A stretch of 64,000 nucleotides of DNA from Putridiphycobacter roseus (GTDB taxonomy: Bacteria; Bacteroidota; Bacteroidia; Flavobacteriales_D; Crocinitomicaceae). A model generated the notes under the pieces. It was given only the letters and a program-made list of their open reading frames with translations. It had not been told where the DNA came from and did no database searches. The stretch covers positions 558,001 through 622,000 of the forward strand of contig NZ_QKSB01000001.1 in assembly GCF_003234935.1 (NCBI RefSeq), in the 5' to 3' direction. Position 1 is the stretch's first letter, and every line of letters starts with the position of its first letter. The position numbers and the translations under genes were made by a program. Positions 1 through 8,388 of this stretch are shown in pieces.

Positions 1-2
1 TG

Positions 3-1628
3 ATTCGGTTCCTACAAAAACCTTCTTTTGAAATTGGTTTATACTTTACCTTTTTCTACTACCTACTAGTCACTGGCGGTTATGCAGGAAACTTTATTAC
101 CATCACCTACATTTGTATTGCCATTGTGGTGTATTTTGTAATTAAATACTTCAGGCAGAAAGCATTTTCAACATTAAAACAAATTGGCGGTTTTACCTTA
201 ATATTGAGTGTTTTATTCATTGGAATGTACAGTGTAGTACTATACAGCACCAGTGCGTTAAACCCTTTGATCACGCGTAGCAGCCTAGACTATAACAATG
301 AAGGATTTGGTGCGCAAACAGGCAGCTCTTCTCTTATTGGTTACTCCTCTTTAATCAGTCCATCCTCCACCTCGGTAAGCAGCGAGTTATGGAACACCAG
401 TAAGATGTTAAATGATGCCTATATTGGATTGATTCCTTTATTACTTAGCATTTTCTTTTTGTTATTTGGTAGAAAAAGCAGCTACTATAAATTAGCAATT
501 TGGCTTTTTGGAATTGCAATACTATTTTTAATGATTAGTGCAGCCGTAGAACTTCCTTTTCACAATTTACTCTATCGATTACTACCATTGATGGACCAAT
601 TTAGGTTCCCTTCTCTTTTCAGAATATTTTTTATTTTTAATCTGATTACCATTAGTCTATTTAGCATTGAATTAATTCTACAAAATGCCAAAACAAGAAT
701 TGTTTTCGGTAAATACTTGGGCATTGTTTTAATTCTCATGACCATTGGATTATTCTTCACAAGTCCGGTCAACTTACCATTTATAAACGAGGAATTTTTT
801 ACTCAAATTAAACAACAAAGTATTTCAAACATGTGGTCGGTTGACCTATTAATAGGAATTTCACTCTTATCAATTCTGCTATTATTCACAGTATACAAAC
901 CCAAACACCTACTCCTGACACTACTCATATTAACGGCTGGAGACATGATTATACACACATGGATCCGTACACCAACCTTTGTGCACAGCGACAAAAACCC
1001 ACAGCTTGTCAACCAGCAAATAAAAGCAATTCACCAAGGGTTTCCATTGATCAACCAACAAATTACGACAGGAAAAATCACCGAAACATTTGAAAAAGTA
1101 CCAAAACTATGGTTAAATCGCTTTACTTATTTTAAGTACCCTATCGTAGAAGGTTCATCACCATATTCTACAAAAACCTACTCAGCAGTCATTCAAAATC
1201 ATTTATTAGACACGGCTCTCCAGTATCCTTTCATAGCGGTATTTGATGAATTAGAAGATCTTTCAAATTCAAAACAACATTACAATATCACCTTAACCAA
1301 AAACATACAGTCTACCTATACTTCCCCAAACCAATTTGATTTCACCATCAGTCAAGCGGAAGGAAAAACAATACTTTTCAATCACAATACGCACCCAGAT
1401 TGGCATTTTTACGAAAATGGTGAACACCTAATTTCCAAATCTATTTCAGGCAACTTTTTAGCAGTACAATTAAAATCAGATGAATCCGCATTATCAATTA
1501 AATTTGAACCCAAAACTACCATTCGATTATTCTACCTGTCCCTCTTCAGTTTTTTAATCTGTATTGGATTCATTCTATATTTTCAAATTAAAAACATAAC
1601 GAATATTAGTCACCAAAACAAAGTTTAA
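3..1628 (+). CDS. YfhO-like integral membrane protein, 5' end outside window
   Basis: The reading frame is open from the first bases of the window, so this is the C-terminal part of a longer protein. It shows about ten hydrophobic segments, a loop with the residues LPLMDQFRFPSLFR (the 'FR.P.RF' type loop seen in YfhO and related GT-C-like membrane proteins), a soluble stretch of about 150 residues and one last membrane segment before the stop. YfhO-family proteins act in bacterial glycosylation or lipid-linked sugar transfer. The family link is inferred from topology and the loop, and the substrate cannot be read from sequence. The next gene starts 42 bases later behind its own promoter-like element. 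Confidence 0.6.
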   Translation: MRFLQKPSFEIGLYFTFFYYLLVTGGYAGNFITITYICIAIVVYFVIKYFRQKAFSTLKQIGGFTLILSVLFIGMYSVVLYSTSALNPLITRSSLDYNNEGFGAQTGSSSLIGYSSLISPSSTSVSSELWNTSKMLNDAYIGLIPLLLSIFFLLFGRKSSYYKLAIWLFGIAILFLMISAAVELPFHNLLYRLLPLMDQFRFPSLFRIFFIFNLITISLFSIELILQNAKTRIVFGKYLGIVLILMTIGLFFTSPVNLPFINEEFFTQIKQQSISNMWSVDLLIGISLLSILLLFTVYKPKHLLLTLLILTAGDMIIHTWIRTPTFVHSDKNPQLVNQQIKAIHQGFPLINQQITTGKITETFEKVPKLWLNRFTYFKYPIVEGSSPYSTKTYSAVIQNHLLDTALQYPFIAVFDELEDLSNSKQHYNITLTKNIQSTYTSPNQFDFTISQAEGKTILFNHNTHPDWHFYENGEHLISKSISGNFLAVQLKSDESALSIKFEPKTTIRLFYLSLFSFLICIGFILYFQIKNITNISHQNKV

Positions 1629-1643
1629 TTTTTAAAATCACTT

Positions 1644-1651
1644 AACTTTGC
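1644..1651 (+). promoter_or_regulatory. TAnnTTTG -7 element upstream of mrp
   Basis: TAACTTTG matches the Bacteroidota -7 consensus TAnnTTTG and lies 19 bases before the mrp ATG. No clear TTTG -33 box is visible at the usual spacing, so the call rests on the -7 element. Confidence 0.5.
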
Positions 1652-1670
1652 AAACGTAAAAAAACATTCC

Positions 1671-2729
1671 ATGAACATTTCAGCCGATCAAGTAACAGCA
1701 GCATTAAGTAAAGTAATTGAGCCAGATTTAAAAAAAGACATCATCACACTTGGTTTAGTTTCTAACATTCAAGTAGAAGATAATAAGGTAGCTTTTACCG
1801 TACAAATATCTAATCCAGCCATGCACTCTAAAAAAAGAATGCAGGAAGCTTGTGAATTTGCACTGGAACGCGCTTTTGGAAAAGAAGTAAAGTCTGCCAT
1901 TCTTATTGAAGCCTTGCCTAAAGACAGAGATCCTGAAGTAAGAAAAGTATTACCGAATGTAAAACATATTATTGCGATTGCTTCAGGCAAAGGTGGTGTT
2001 GGAAAATCAACTATCACTTCTAACTTAGCAGCTGGACTAGCGAAACAAGGATACAAAGTTGGTTTGGTAGATGCTGATATATATGGCCCTTCCGCTCCAA
2101 CCATGTTTGATTTAGTTGGACAAAGACCAAAAGGAGTGGAAAAAGATGGTAAAACATTAATTCAACCCATTGAATCCTACGGTGTAAAAGTATTATCGAT
2201 TGGATTTTTCTCAGAACCTGACCAGGCAGTTGTGTGGCGTGGACCAATGGCTTCAAAAGCTTTAAATCAACTATTTAAAGATGCGGAATGGGGTGCTTTA
2301 GATTACTTATTAATCGATTTACCTCCTGGCACCGGAGACATTCACTTATCCTTAGTACAAAATGTACCTTTAACAGGTGTCGTAATTGTCAGTACACCTC
2401 AAGAAGTTGCATTAGCTGATGCGAGAAAAGGAATAAACATGTTTCAAATGGACTCCTTAAAAGTACCTGTTGTAGGTCTAGTAGAAAACATGGCTTGGTT
2501 TACACCAGCTGAATTACCAGATAATAAGTATTATATTTTTGGAAGAGACGGTGCTAAGAATTTAGCGGAAAGCATGAACGTTCCCTTATTAGCCCAGATA
2601 CCCTTAATTCAAAGCGTTAGAGAATCAGGTGATGTGGGTCGACCAGCTGTACTTCAAGAAAATACTATATCTTCGAAAGTTTTTGATGAATTTGTCGCTA
2701 CCTTTGTAAAAGCGGTTAATTCCAAATAA
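1671..2729 (+). CDS. apbC: Mrp/ApbC-family Fe-S cluster carrier ATPase
   Basis: Cytosolic P-loop ATPase thought to carry or load Fe-S clusters onto apoproteins. An N-terminal DUF59/MIP18-like domain (about residues 5-85) is followed by a ParA/MinD-type deviant Walker A, GKGGVGKST, near residue 107, and by DADIYGPS and DLPPGTGD. The usual C-terminal CxxC of enterobacterial Mrp is absent: the corresponding segment reads ENMAWFTPAELP, a form I associate with Bacteroidota homologues. Length (352 aa) is normal. The NifU-like gene follows after 2 bases, so the pair is very probably one transcript for Fe-S maturation. Confidence 0.93.
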   Translation: MNISADQVTAALSKVIEPDLKKDIITLGLVSNIQVEDNKVAFTVQISNPAMHSKKRMQEACEFALERAFGKEVKSAILIEALPKDRDPEVRKVLPNVKHIIAIASGKGGVGKSTITSNLAAGLAKQGYKVGLVDADIYGPSAPTMFDLVGQRPKGVEKDGKTLIQPIESYGVKVLSIGFFSEPDQAVVWRGPMASKALNQLFKDAEWGALDYLLIDLPPGTGDIHLSLVQNVPLTGVVIVSTPQEVALADARKGINMFQMDSLKVPVVGLVENMAWFTPAELPDNKYYIFGRDGAKNLAESMNVPLLAQIPLIQSVRESGDVGRPAVLQENTISSKVFDEFVATFVKAVNSK

Positions 2730-2731
2730 TT

Positions 2732-2959
2732 ATGAACAACCAAGAAAAAATTGAAGTTGCATTACAATCCATTCGTCCTTATCTTCAAAAAGATGGTGGT
2801 GATGTAGAATTCATAGAATTAACGGAAGACAACACTGTAAAGGTAAGATTATTGGGTGCTTGTGTCAATTGCGACATGAGTAAAATGACCTTAAAAGCGG
2901 GTATAGAAGAATCCATTAAAAATGTTTTTCCTGAATTAAACAAACTATTATCCGTTTGA
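2732..2959 (+). CDS. NifU C-terminal-domain Fe-S scaffold protein
   Basis: A 75-residue stand-alone NifU-like domain. It carries the family hallmarks: the N-terminal helix LQSIRPYLQKDGGDVEF and a GACVNCDMS loop whose CxxC (about residues 44 and 47) binds or transfers an Fe-S cluster. The start is 2 bases after mrp, implying translational coupling. Such short NfuA-type proteins act as scaffolds or carriers in the cytosol. The stop nearly touches the convergent psd gene, with 1 base between. Confidence 0.92.
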   Translation: MNNQEKIEVALQSIRPYLQKDGGDVEFIELTEDNTVKVRLLGACVNCDMSKMTLKAGIEESIKNVFPELNKLLSV

Positions 2960-2960
2960 T

Positions 2961-3854
2961 CTAATTCCCGATTGTTTCCCCCATTTTAATAGCGGTCTCG
3001 AGCCCTAATTGTGTATTTTTAATTAAATCTTCCGAGAACGTCATCTTACCTTTTTCAAAAAGTAAAATGATGGTTGATCCTCCGAAGGCAAAATAACCCT
3101 TTTCTTGACCTTTCTGAATCTCAATATTAGGCCAATGCGATTGCACAATGGAACCGGTTAAGGTGGCCCCAACATCACAAATAAGAACCTCACCATACTG
3201 CTTAGATTTTACGATAACATACTCTCTTGCATTCTGAGAGAATATTTCCATTCTTTGTCGCAAAGCTAGTGGTGAAACGGAATAATAATCTCCAAATATT
3301 CTATTATTGTCACCTACAAATCCTGTTACTGGAAAATGATACCGGTGATAGTCCGTAGGCGCTAAGCGAATAATCGCCATACTTCCACCCTCAAATTTTA
3401 AAGCATCTTTTTCATTTTGCAAAAAAGCACTCAAATTAAAAGGACGACCTTTTACAAAAAAAGTTTCTGTATTTTTTATGCTTGGAAAAACCAACAACTT
3501 GCCATCAGCAGGAGAGACAATACCGTTCCCAATAGGTCTTTTATCTAATTTTATTTTTCGATAAAAGAAAGCATTAAAATGTTTAAATCCATTTGGTGGA
3601 ACTATATACTCCGCCATGTTAATTTGATGGGTTTTAATAAACTTACCAATTGATTTTTTGGAGAACCTGCTGTTCATAAACCAACCTGCCATAGTAGAAA
3701 AGAATCTACGCTTAATCAGCAACCATAAAGTAAAACGACCCAATACATTTGAACTGTATAAAAATTTCATCATCCCACCTCCTGGCACTTTCTCCACAAC
3801 CCGATCACCAGTTTTTCGGTTGATGTAAACTATTTCATCCATATACTTTTCCAA
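2961..3854 (-). CDS. psd: Phosphatidylserine decarboxylase proenzyme
   Basis: Makes phosphatidylethanolamine by decarboxylating phosphatidylserine, at the inner membrane. The conserved segments SPADGKLL, the H-R-Y-H-F-P stretch and the self-cleavage site GGST are all present. Cleavage before the serine (about residue 259 of 297) would create the pyruvoyl alpha chain of about 39 residues. The bacterial site is usually LGST, and GGST is a tolerated variant. A hydrophobic N-terminal region precedes the catalytic domain. Monocistronic on the minus strand, convergent with the NifU-like gene. Confidence 0.92.
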   Translation of the reverse strand: MEKYMDEIVYINRKTGDRVVEKVPGGGMMKFLYSSNVLGRFTLWLLIKRRFFSTMAGWFMNSRFSKKSIGKFIKTHQINMAEYIVPPNGFKHFNAFFYRKIKLDKRPIGNGIVSPADGKLLVFPSIKNTETFFVKGRPFNLSAFLQNEKDALKFEGGSMAIIRLAPTDYHRYHFPVTGFVGDNNRIFGDYYSVSPLALRQRMEIFSQNAREYVIVKSKQYGEVLICDVGATLTGSIVQSHWPNIEIQKGQEKGYFAFGGSTIILLFEKGKMTFSEDLIKNTQLGLETAIKMGETIGN

Positions 3855-3945
3855 AAATAAAAAATAATTAGTGATTAGTGCGGTTAAAATATTTAAATAT
3901 CACGCCGTTTAGGATAATTTAATAGAACAATAAAAAGTATAAAAA

Positions 3946-3971
3946 CCAAAAAAGGGAGCATAAAGCTCCCT
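3946..3971 (-). terminator. Intrinsic terminator of tRNA-Phe
   Basis: On the minus strand GGGAGC-TTTAT-GCTCCC is followed by a run of six U. It lies 9 bases past the tRNA 3' end. Confidence 0.88.
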
Positions 3972-3979
3972 CTTGGATG

Positions 3980-4052
3980 TGGTGATGGACGGAATCGAAC
4001 CGCCGACACAAGGATTTTCAGTCCTTTGCTCTACCGACTGAGCTACATCACC
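3980..4052 (-). tRNA. tRNA-Phe (GAA)
   Basis: A full 73-nt cloverleaf. The acceptor GGTGATG pairs with CATCACC, the D arm contains AGCTCAGTCGGTAGAGC, the anticodon loop CTGAAAAT gives anticodon GAA, and the T arm contains TTCGATTCC. The discriminator base is A. CCA is not encoded and must be added after transcription. Confidence 0.97.
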
Positions 4053-4069
4053 TCACGTATTTGTGGGTG

Positions 4070-4099
4070 CAAAGATATAAATTCATTTTTAATAGCAAA
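4070..4099 (-). promoter_or_regulatory. Canonical Bacteroidota promoter for tRNA-Phe
   Basis: TTTG (complement of 4096-4099), an 18-base spacer and TATCTTTG (complement of 4070-4077) match the TTTG/TAnnTTTG promoter, 17 bases ahead of the tRNA 5' end. Confidence 0.85.
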
Positions 4100-4150
4100 T
4101 AATTTTATTGACTTTTTTTAAAAAAAATTAAATTTGTCTTAAAACTCCCG

Positions 4151-4158
4151 TATTTTTG
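4151..4158 (+). promoter_or_regulatory. -7 element TATTTTTG four bases before coaX
   Basis: A TAnnTTTG match ending 4 bases before the coaX ATG. If it is used, transcription would start at or next to the initiation codon, giving a leaderless mRNA. A TTTG lies upstream, but with only a 14-base spacer. Confidence 0.5.
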
Positions 4159-4162
4159 TCAC

Positions 4163-4879
4163 ATGAATTTAATACTGGACCAAGGAAATACCTACTTAAA
4201 GGCAGCTATCTTTAACGGTAAGGATTTGATGGAAAAAGAAAACTTTTCTTATGATGCTATTGAAAAGTTTGAAGAGTATTGCAAATTAAAGCATATTTCG
4301 AATGCGATTATCTCCTCGGTAGTCCATAAACAAATTTCATTGGAATTTTTAAACCTAAAGAAAATCATACATCTTGATGAGAACACAGGTATTCCTATTA
4401 CTAATAATTACACTACGCCAAAAACCTTAGGCAGGGACCGATTGGCAAATGCTGTTGGCGCATGGTCATTGAAAAAAAATGAAAACATATTGATTATAGA
4501 TGCAGGCACATGTATAAAGTATGATTTGATGGATAAAACAGGTACTTATTTAGGAGGAAATATCTCTCCTGGGTTAAAAATGCGCTTCGAAGCGTTACAT
4601 ACTTTAACCGATAAATTACCTCTAATAAAAGTCGATAAAACACTAAAACAAGAATTTGGTACTGACACTCAGACCAGTATACAATGCGGTGTGCTTTTAG
4701 GCATGCAAGAAGAAATAAATGGGTTTATCAATCGTTATAAACAGCAATTCAACCAATTAACAATTTTTATGACAGGAGGTGATTCAATTTACTTTGATAA
4801 AACAGATAAAAACCACATATTTGCAGTCGAAAATCTTACCCTCATTGGGTTAAACGAAATTTTAAACCATAATGCATAG
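4163..4879 (+). CDS. coaX: Type III pantothenate kinase
   Basis: Phosphorylates pantothenate in the first step of coenzyme A synthesis. ASKHA-fold motifs are visible: the N-terminal DQGNT phosphate loop (residues 6-10), GRDRLANAVGA in the middle, DAGTCIKYDL and GGNISPGLKMR for substrate binding, and MTGGDS near the C-terminus. Length (238 aa) is normal for the family. It overlaps the next gene by 8 bases. The order coaX, beta-barrel protein, TPR protein, LptC is a familiar Flavobacteriales arrangement. Confidence 0.94.
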   Translation: MNLILDQGNTYLKAAIFNGKDLMEKENFSYDAIEKFEEYCKLKHISNAIISSVVHKQISLEFLNLKKIIHLDENTGIPITNNYTTPKTLGRDRLANAVGAWSLKKNENILIIDAGTCIKYDLMDKTGTYLGGNISPGLKMRFEALHTLTDKLPLIKVDKTLKQEFGTDTQTSIQCGVLLGMQEEINGFINRYKQQFNQLTIFMTGGDSIYFDKTDKNHIFAVENLTLIGLNEILNHNA

Positions 4880-6242
4880 TCATTTAAGCCAAGTACTTTT
4901 TTTTACAGTTCTATTGTTTAGTTTAAACGGCTACGCGCAAAAAGGAACACAATCACCATACAGTGTTTACGGTATAGGAGAATTAAAAAGTGGAAAATAC
5001 GCTTATTTTAGTGCCTTAGGTGGTGCTCAAATTGCCAACACCGATTCCACTATTATCACATTATCTAATCCTGCAAGTTATGCTGGATTGGACAGAAACA
5101 GGCCTGTATTTCAAGTGGGACTAAATGGTTCTTTCACCAAGTTATCTACTACTAACAGTACTGCTACTACTAGTCAAATGGGACTTGATCAATTTCAACT
5201 TGGTTTACCTATCGCAAAAAACTTTGGTGCATCCGTTGGACTTTCACCTTTTTCTTCCACTGGTTATTTAATTTCAAATCCAATTATTGAAGAAGGCGAT
5301 ACAATTGCTGAAAAAATAAATGAAGGCCAAGGAACTATTAGTAATTTCCATATTGGTCTTGGGTATAAACAAAAAATAAAAAAAAATAGTAGCATCTCTT
5401 TAGGTGTTAATTTAAACTACCTATTTGGGAGTAATGAAAAAATAGAATCCTTTGAATATACAGAATACCCAAATGACGCATTACACTCTAGAGTAAAGTC
5501 AGCCACTTATGTCAATGATTTTAGATTTGACTTTGGTTTGCTTTATGCACAAAAACTTGCAAGAGGCTCTTATACACTAGCTGCAACCTATACACCTGCA
5601 GCATCTTTAAAAAGTAGTACAGAAATTGTTTCTTATGCCTATTCACAAAGTTTTTACGATAATTACAGCTATTACGAATCTATAAGTGACACCTCCAACT
5701 TTTTAACAGATTTAACAGGCACAACTTACATTCCTGAAAGCTATGGCGTAGGTGGTGAATATAGACTAAGACCAGGCACTACTTCTAATTTAAATTACCA
5801 AATTATTTTTAAGGGAGAATACAATTATCAAAAGTGGTCGGATTTTAAAACTACTTTTGAAGGCGTTGTAAATGATTCCGTTTATGCAGACAGAACTAAT
5901 TTAAGTTTTGGAATTGAATACGCACCATACGCCAATGCAAAAGCAAATGACAAGTTGGTAATGTACTTGGCAAAATTGAAATATAGATTCGGTTTTAATT
6001 ATACCATGACAGAAATTATGGCCAAAAACACCCAATTAAACAATTATGGCATAAGTTTTGGATTAGGTATACCAGTATTGAATGGGAATTCAAACACAAA
6101 TATAAACTTGGGCGTAACTTATAATAACCTTGGAACAATTAATAATAACTTAATCCAAGAACAAAAATTAGGTGTTAGCTTTGGGGTATCCATCAGTCCT
6201 GGAATTTATGACAGATGGTTTTTGAAAAGAAAATATGATTAA
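4872..6242 (+). CDS. Outer-membrane beta-barrel protein, function unknown
   Basis: A signal peptide ending at NGYAQ is followed by a sequence with alternating hydrophobic/polar strands, many aromatic strand ends, and GGAQIANTDSTIITLSNPASYAGL near the N-terminus, which recalls FadL/OmpP1 and PorV-type barrels. A membrane barrel of about 14 strands fits the 456-residue length. It starts inside the coaX stop region and its own stop overlaps the next possible start, so it belongs to the coaX-lptC transcript. A link to LPS or lipoprotein export is suggested only by the neighbours. Confidence 0.72.
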   Translation: MHSHLSQVLFFTVLLFSLNGYAQKGTQSPYSVYGIGELKSGKYAYFSALGGAQIANTDSTIITLSNPASYAGLDRNRPVFQVGLNGSFTKLSTTNSTATTSQMGLDQFQLGLPIAKNFGASVGLSPFSSTGYLISNPIIEEGDTIAEKINEGQGTISNFHIGLGYKQKIKKNSSISLGVNLNYLFGSNEKIESFEYTEYPNDALHSRVKSATYVNDFRFDFGLLYAQKLARGSYTLAATYTPAASLKSSTEIVSYAYSQSFYDNYSYYESISDTSNFLTDLTGTTYIPESYGVGGEYRLRPGTTSNLNYQIIFKGEYNYQKWSDFKTTFEGVVNDSVYADRTNLSFGIEYAPYANAKANDKLVMYLAKLKYRFGFNYTMTEIMAKNTQLNNYGISFGLGIPVLNGNSNTNINLGVTYNNLGTINNNLIQEQKLGVSFGVSISPGIYDRWFLKRKYD

Positions 6243-6252
6243 AACGAACAAA

Positions 6253-7560
6253 ATGAAATTAAAGAACTTATTATTAGTAATATTTATTAGTGTACTAGGA
6301 GCAAACTCTATCGCACAAGAAAGAGTCTTAAGTGAGGATTGTAAAAAATACCTAAGCTTAATGGGTACTTATGGTGAACAAGAAATGTGGCGTGATGCTG
6401 CAAACTTTTTTGTAAAGGCTTACACGGCTTGTGGAGAAGAAAAATTAGACCATACAGATTGGAATAATGCCAGAGCTATATATACTTCTATGTTAAAGAT
6501 AGACACTACCTCAACTAGACAAATAGAACTTAAGGATACTATTTATTGGTGTTATGAAACAGAATTAAAGCATTTAAAAACTGCAGACTTAACTGCAGAA
6601 TATGCTGCAAAACTAGTGAAAAACCAAGCAAAAGATTTAGCTAAAATAGATAAACTATTTGCAGAAAGTGTGCACGAATTAAAGGAAAGATTATCCATTA
6701 ATGAAATGATATATTATTTCTATCATTTAGTAGGTAACTATAACCGAACTAAAGGAGAAGAAAAAGAAGTAGCTAGAAATTTTGCCATTGAAGAATACTT
6801 AAAATTGTCAGACTACATTGGTATTGCAAAAAACAAATACGCAGCCGACAACAATCAAAAAGGGGTAGATGGGTACAATAGAGCGCAAGGATATTTAGAT
6901 AACTACTTTACACAGTTAGCAAAAGATTGTGAAATGTTAGTAGAAGTTTTGGCTAAAAAAGTAAATACTTTACCAAAAGAGAAAGATGAAAAATTAGCAA
7001 AAATTCAAGGTTATTTGTCTATTTTAGAGAAAAGAGGATGTGATCAAACTGAATTGTATGGTCAATTAGCGGATAGCGCTATTAGCATCTCACCTACTGC
7101 GGATGCATATTATGCACAAGGAAACTACTTCAAAAAAAGAAATGAAGACAGAAAAGCACAAAACTACTTTGAAAAAGCCGTTGAATTAGAAGGAGAAGCA
7201 GGAGAAAATTTAAATAAATATATGCTTTCTTTAGCCGCTACGCAATTATCTAACAAAAGCTATAAAGCAGCATTTAACACGGCAAAAAAAGTAAATGGTG
7301 AAGAGAAAGGTAAAGCAATGATTGTATGTGCCGGAGCAATTGGTGCATTAGCAAACTCTTGCGGAGACACTACATTTGATAGAAAAGCGAATTACTGGTT
7401 GGCAGATGATTACATGAAAAAAGCATCCGCATTAGGGGAAGATTACTCTTCAAGATATGCAAATGGTGCACCCGGTACAACTGAATTCTTTGAAGCTGGT
7501 AAAAAAGCTGGTGATAGCGTTTACTTAAGCTGTTGGGGAGAAAGTACAACTGTAAGATAA
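6253..7560 (+). CDS. Periplasmic TPR-repeat protein
   Basis: A signal peptide (MKLKNLLLVIF ... ANSIAQ) precedes a helical protein of about 430 residues. A recognisable TPR pair (AYYAQGNYFKKRNEDRKAQNYFEKAVEL) lies near residue 290, and further helices predict TPR-like hairpins. An in-frame ATG at 6235, overlapping the previous gene, is an alternative start. ATG 6253 is preferred because it gives a compact signal peptide. It probably serves as a scaffold for an envelope complex, but no specific family is recognised. The stop is immediately followed by the LptC-like gene. Confidence 0.7.
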   Translation: MKLKNLLLVIFISVLGANSIAQERVLSEDCKKYLSLMGTYGEQEMWRDAANFFVKAYTACGEEKLDHTDWNNARAIYTSMLKIDTTSTRQIELKDTIYWCYETELKHLKTADLTAEYAAKLVKNQAKDLAKIDKLFAESVHELKERLSINEMIYYFYHLVGNYNRTKGEEKEVARNFAIEEYLKLSDYIGIAKNKYAADNNQKGVDGYNRAQGYLDNYFTQLAKDCEMLVEVLAKKVNTLPKEKDEKLAKIQGYLSILEKRGCDQTELYGQLADSAISISPTADAYYAQGNYFKKRNEDRKAQNYFEKAVELEGEAGENLNKYMLSLAATQLSNKSYKAAFNTAKKVNGEEKGKAMIVCAGAIGALANSCGDTTFDRKANYWLADDYMKKASALGEDYSSRYANGAPGTTEFFEAGKKAGDSVYLSCWGESTTVR

Positions 7561-8142
7561 TTGAACAGACTCAAAACATATTTTAAATATTACATTCCTG
7601 CCTTATTTTTGGCGGGAATGTTTTTTTCATGTGAAAACGATTTAGCCAACGTAAAAGTTGTTACTGCAACCGAAGACACTCCCGATCAAATTTTTACTGA
7701 CTTTCACATGCTTTACTCCGATTCGGGAAATGTAAAGATTGAAATCTTAGGAGATAAAGTTGAAGATTACAGTAAATTTGGTCGCGTTACAAAATTCAAA
7801 AGCGGCATCATTGTAAACTATTATTCTGATAGTGCGACCTTGGTCTCTCGCCTAACAGCAGAGTATGCCGAATTAAAACCCCTAGAAAACATTATCATTG
7901 CGAAAAACAATGTAATTATTACTAATTTTGAAAAACAACAAACCTTAAAAACGGAAGAATTATACTACGATAAAAGGGTAAAGAAAATCAGAACGGATAA
8001 ACCATTCTATATTGAATCCCCAAATACGAAAGCAAACGGCATAGGACTTACCGCTGATGAAACCTTTAGCAATTATACCATGTCGAATTTTTCTTTAATT
8101 TATACAGACACCACAGATAATGAATTTAGCACGATTAAATAA
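7561..8142 (+). CDS. lptC: LptC-like LPS export lipoprotein
   Basis: LptC bridges the LptBFG transporter to periplasmic LptA during LPS export. The protein begins at a TTG directly after the previous TAA. This start is chosen because it supplies a lipoprotein signal with lipobox MFFSC. The body has the OstA/LptC beta pattern (VTKFKSGIIVNYYSDSATLVSRLTAE; the KTEELYYD segment; IRTDKPFYIES). LptC of Bacteroidota is normally a lipoprotein of about this length (193 aa). It overlaps the next small gene by 23 bases. Confidence 0.82.
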   Translation: MNRLKTYFKYYIPALFLAGMFFSCENDLANVKVVTATEDTPDQIFTDFHMLYSDSGNVKIEILGDKVEDYSKFGRVTKFKSGIIVNYYSDSATLVSRLTAEYAELKPLENIIIAKNNVIITNFEKQQTLKTEELYYDKRVKKIRTDKPFYIESPNTKANGIGLTADETFSNYTMSNFSLIYTDTTDNEFSTIK

Positions 8143-8335
8143 AATATTAGAACAATTTTGGTGGGCAATCGCAATCGTTTCTTTTGTAGCCGTAACCTTT
8201 TTTGCCTTCCAAGACGGCTTCAGCAAATGGGCTTTTTATTACTTGGTCCCTATCATATCCGTATTAATGGCATTGGTTAGAAGGTTTATGAAAAATAAAT
8301 TGGATAAATCTAGTGCCTTTAAAAAGGAAGCTTAA
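8120..8335 (+). CDS. Small two-helix membrane protein
   Basis: 71 residues with two hydrophobic segments (about residues 13-29 and 36-52) and a basic C-terminus. It starts within lptC in another frame and therefore is probably translationally coupled to it. Function is not recognised. The conserved place after lptC suggests an envelope role or an assembly factor. Confidence 0.6.
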   Translation: MNLARLNKILEQFWWAIAIVSFVAVTFFAFQDGFSKWAFYYLVPIISVLMALVRRFMKNKLDKSSAFKKEA

Positions 8336-8388
8336 ACAAATTTACTGGCCTCATTTTTTTTGCCTATTTTAGGCTAAAATAACACGCT

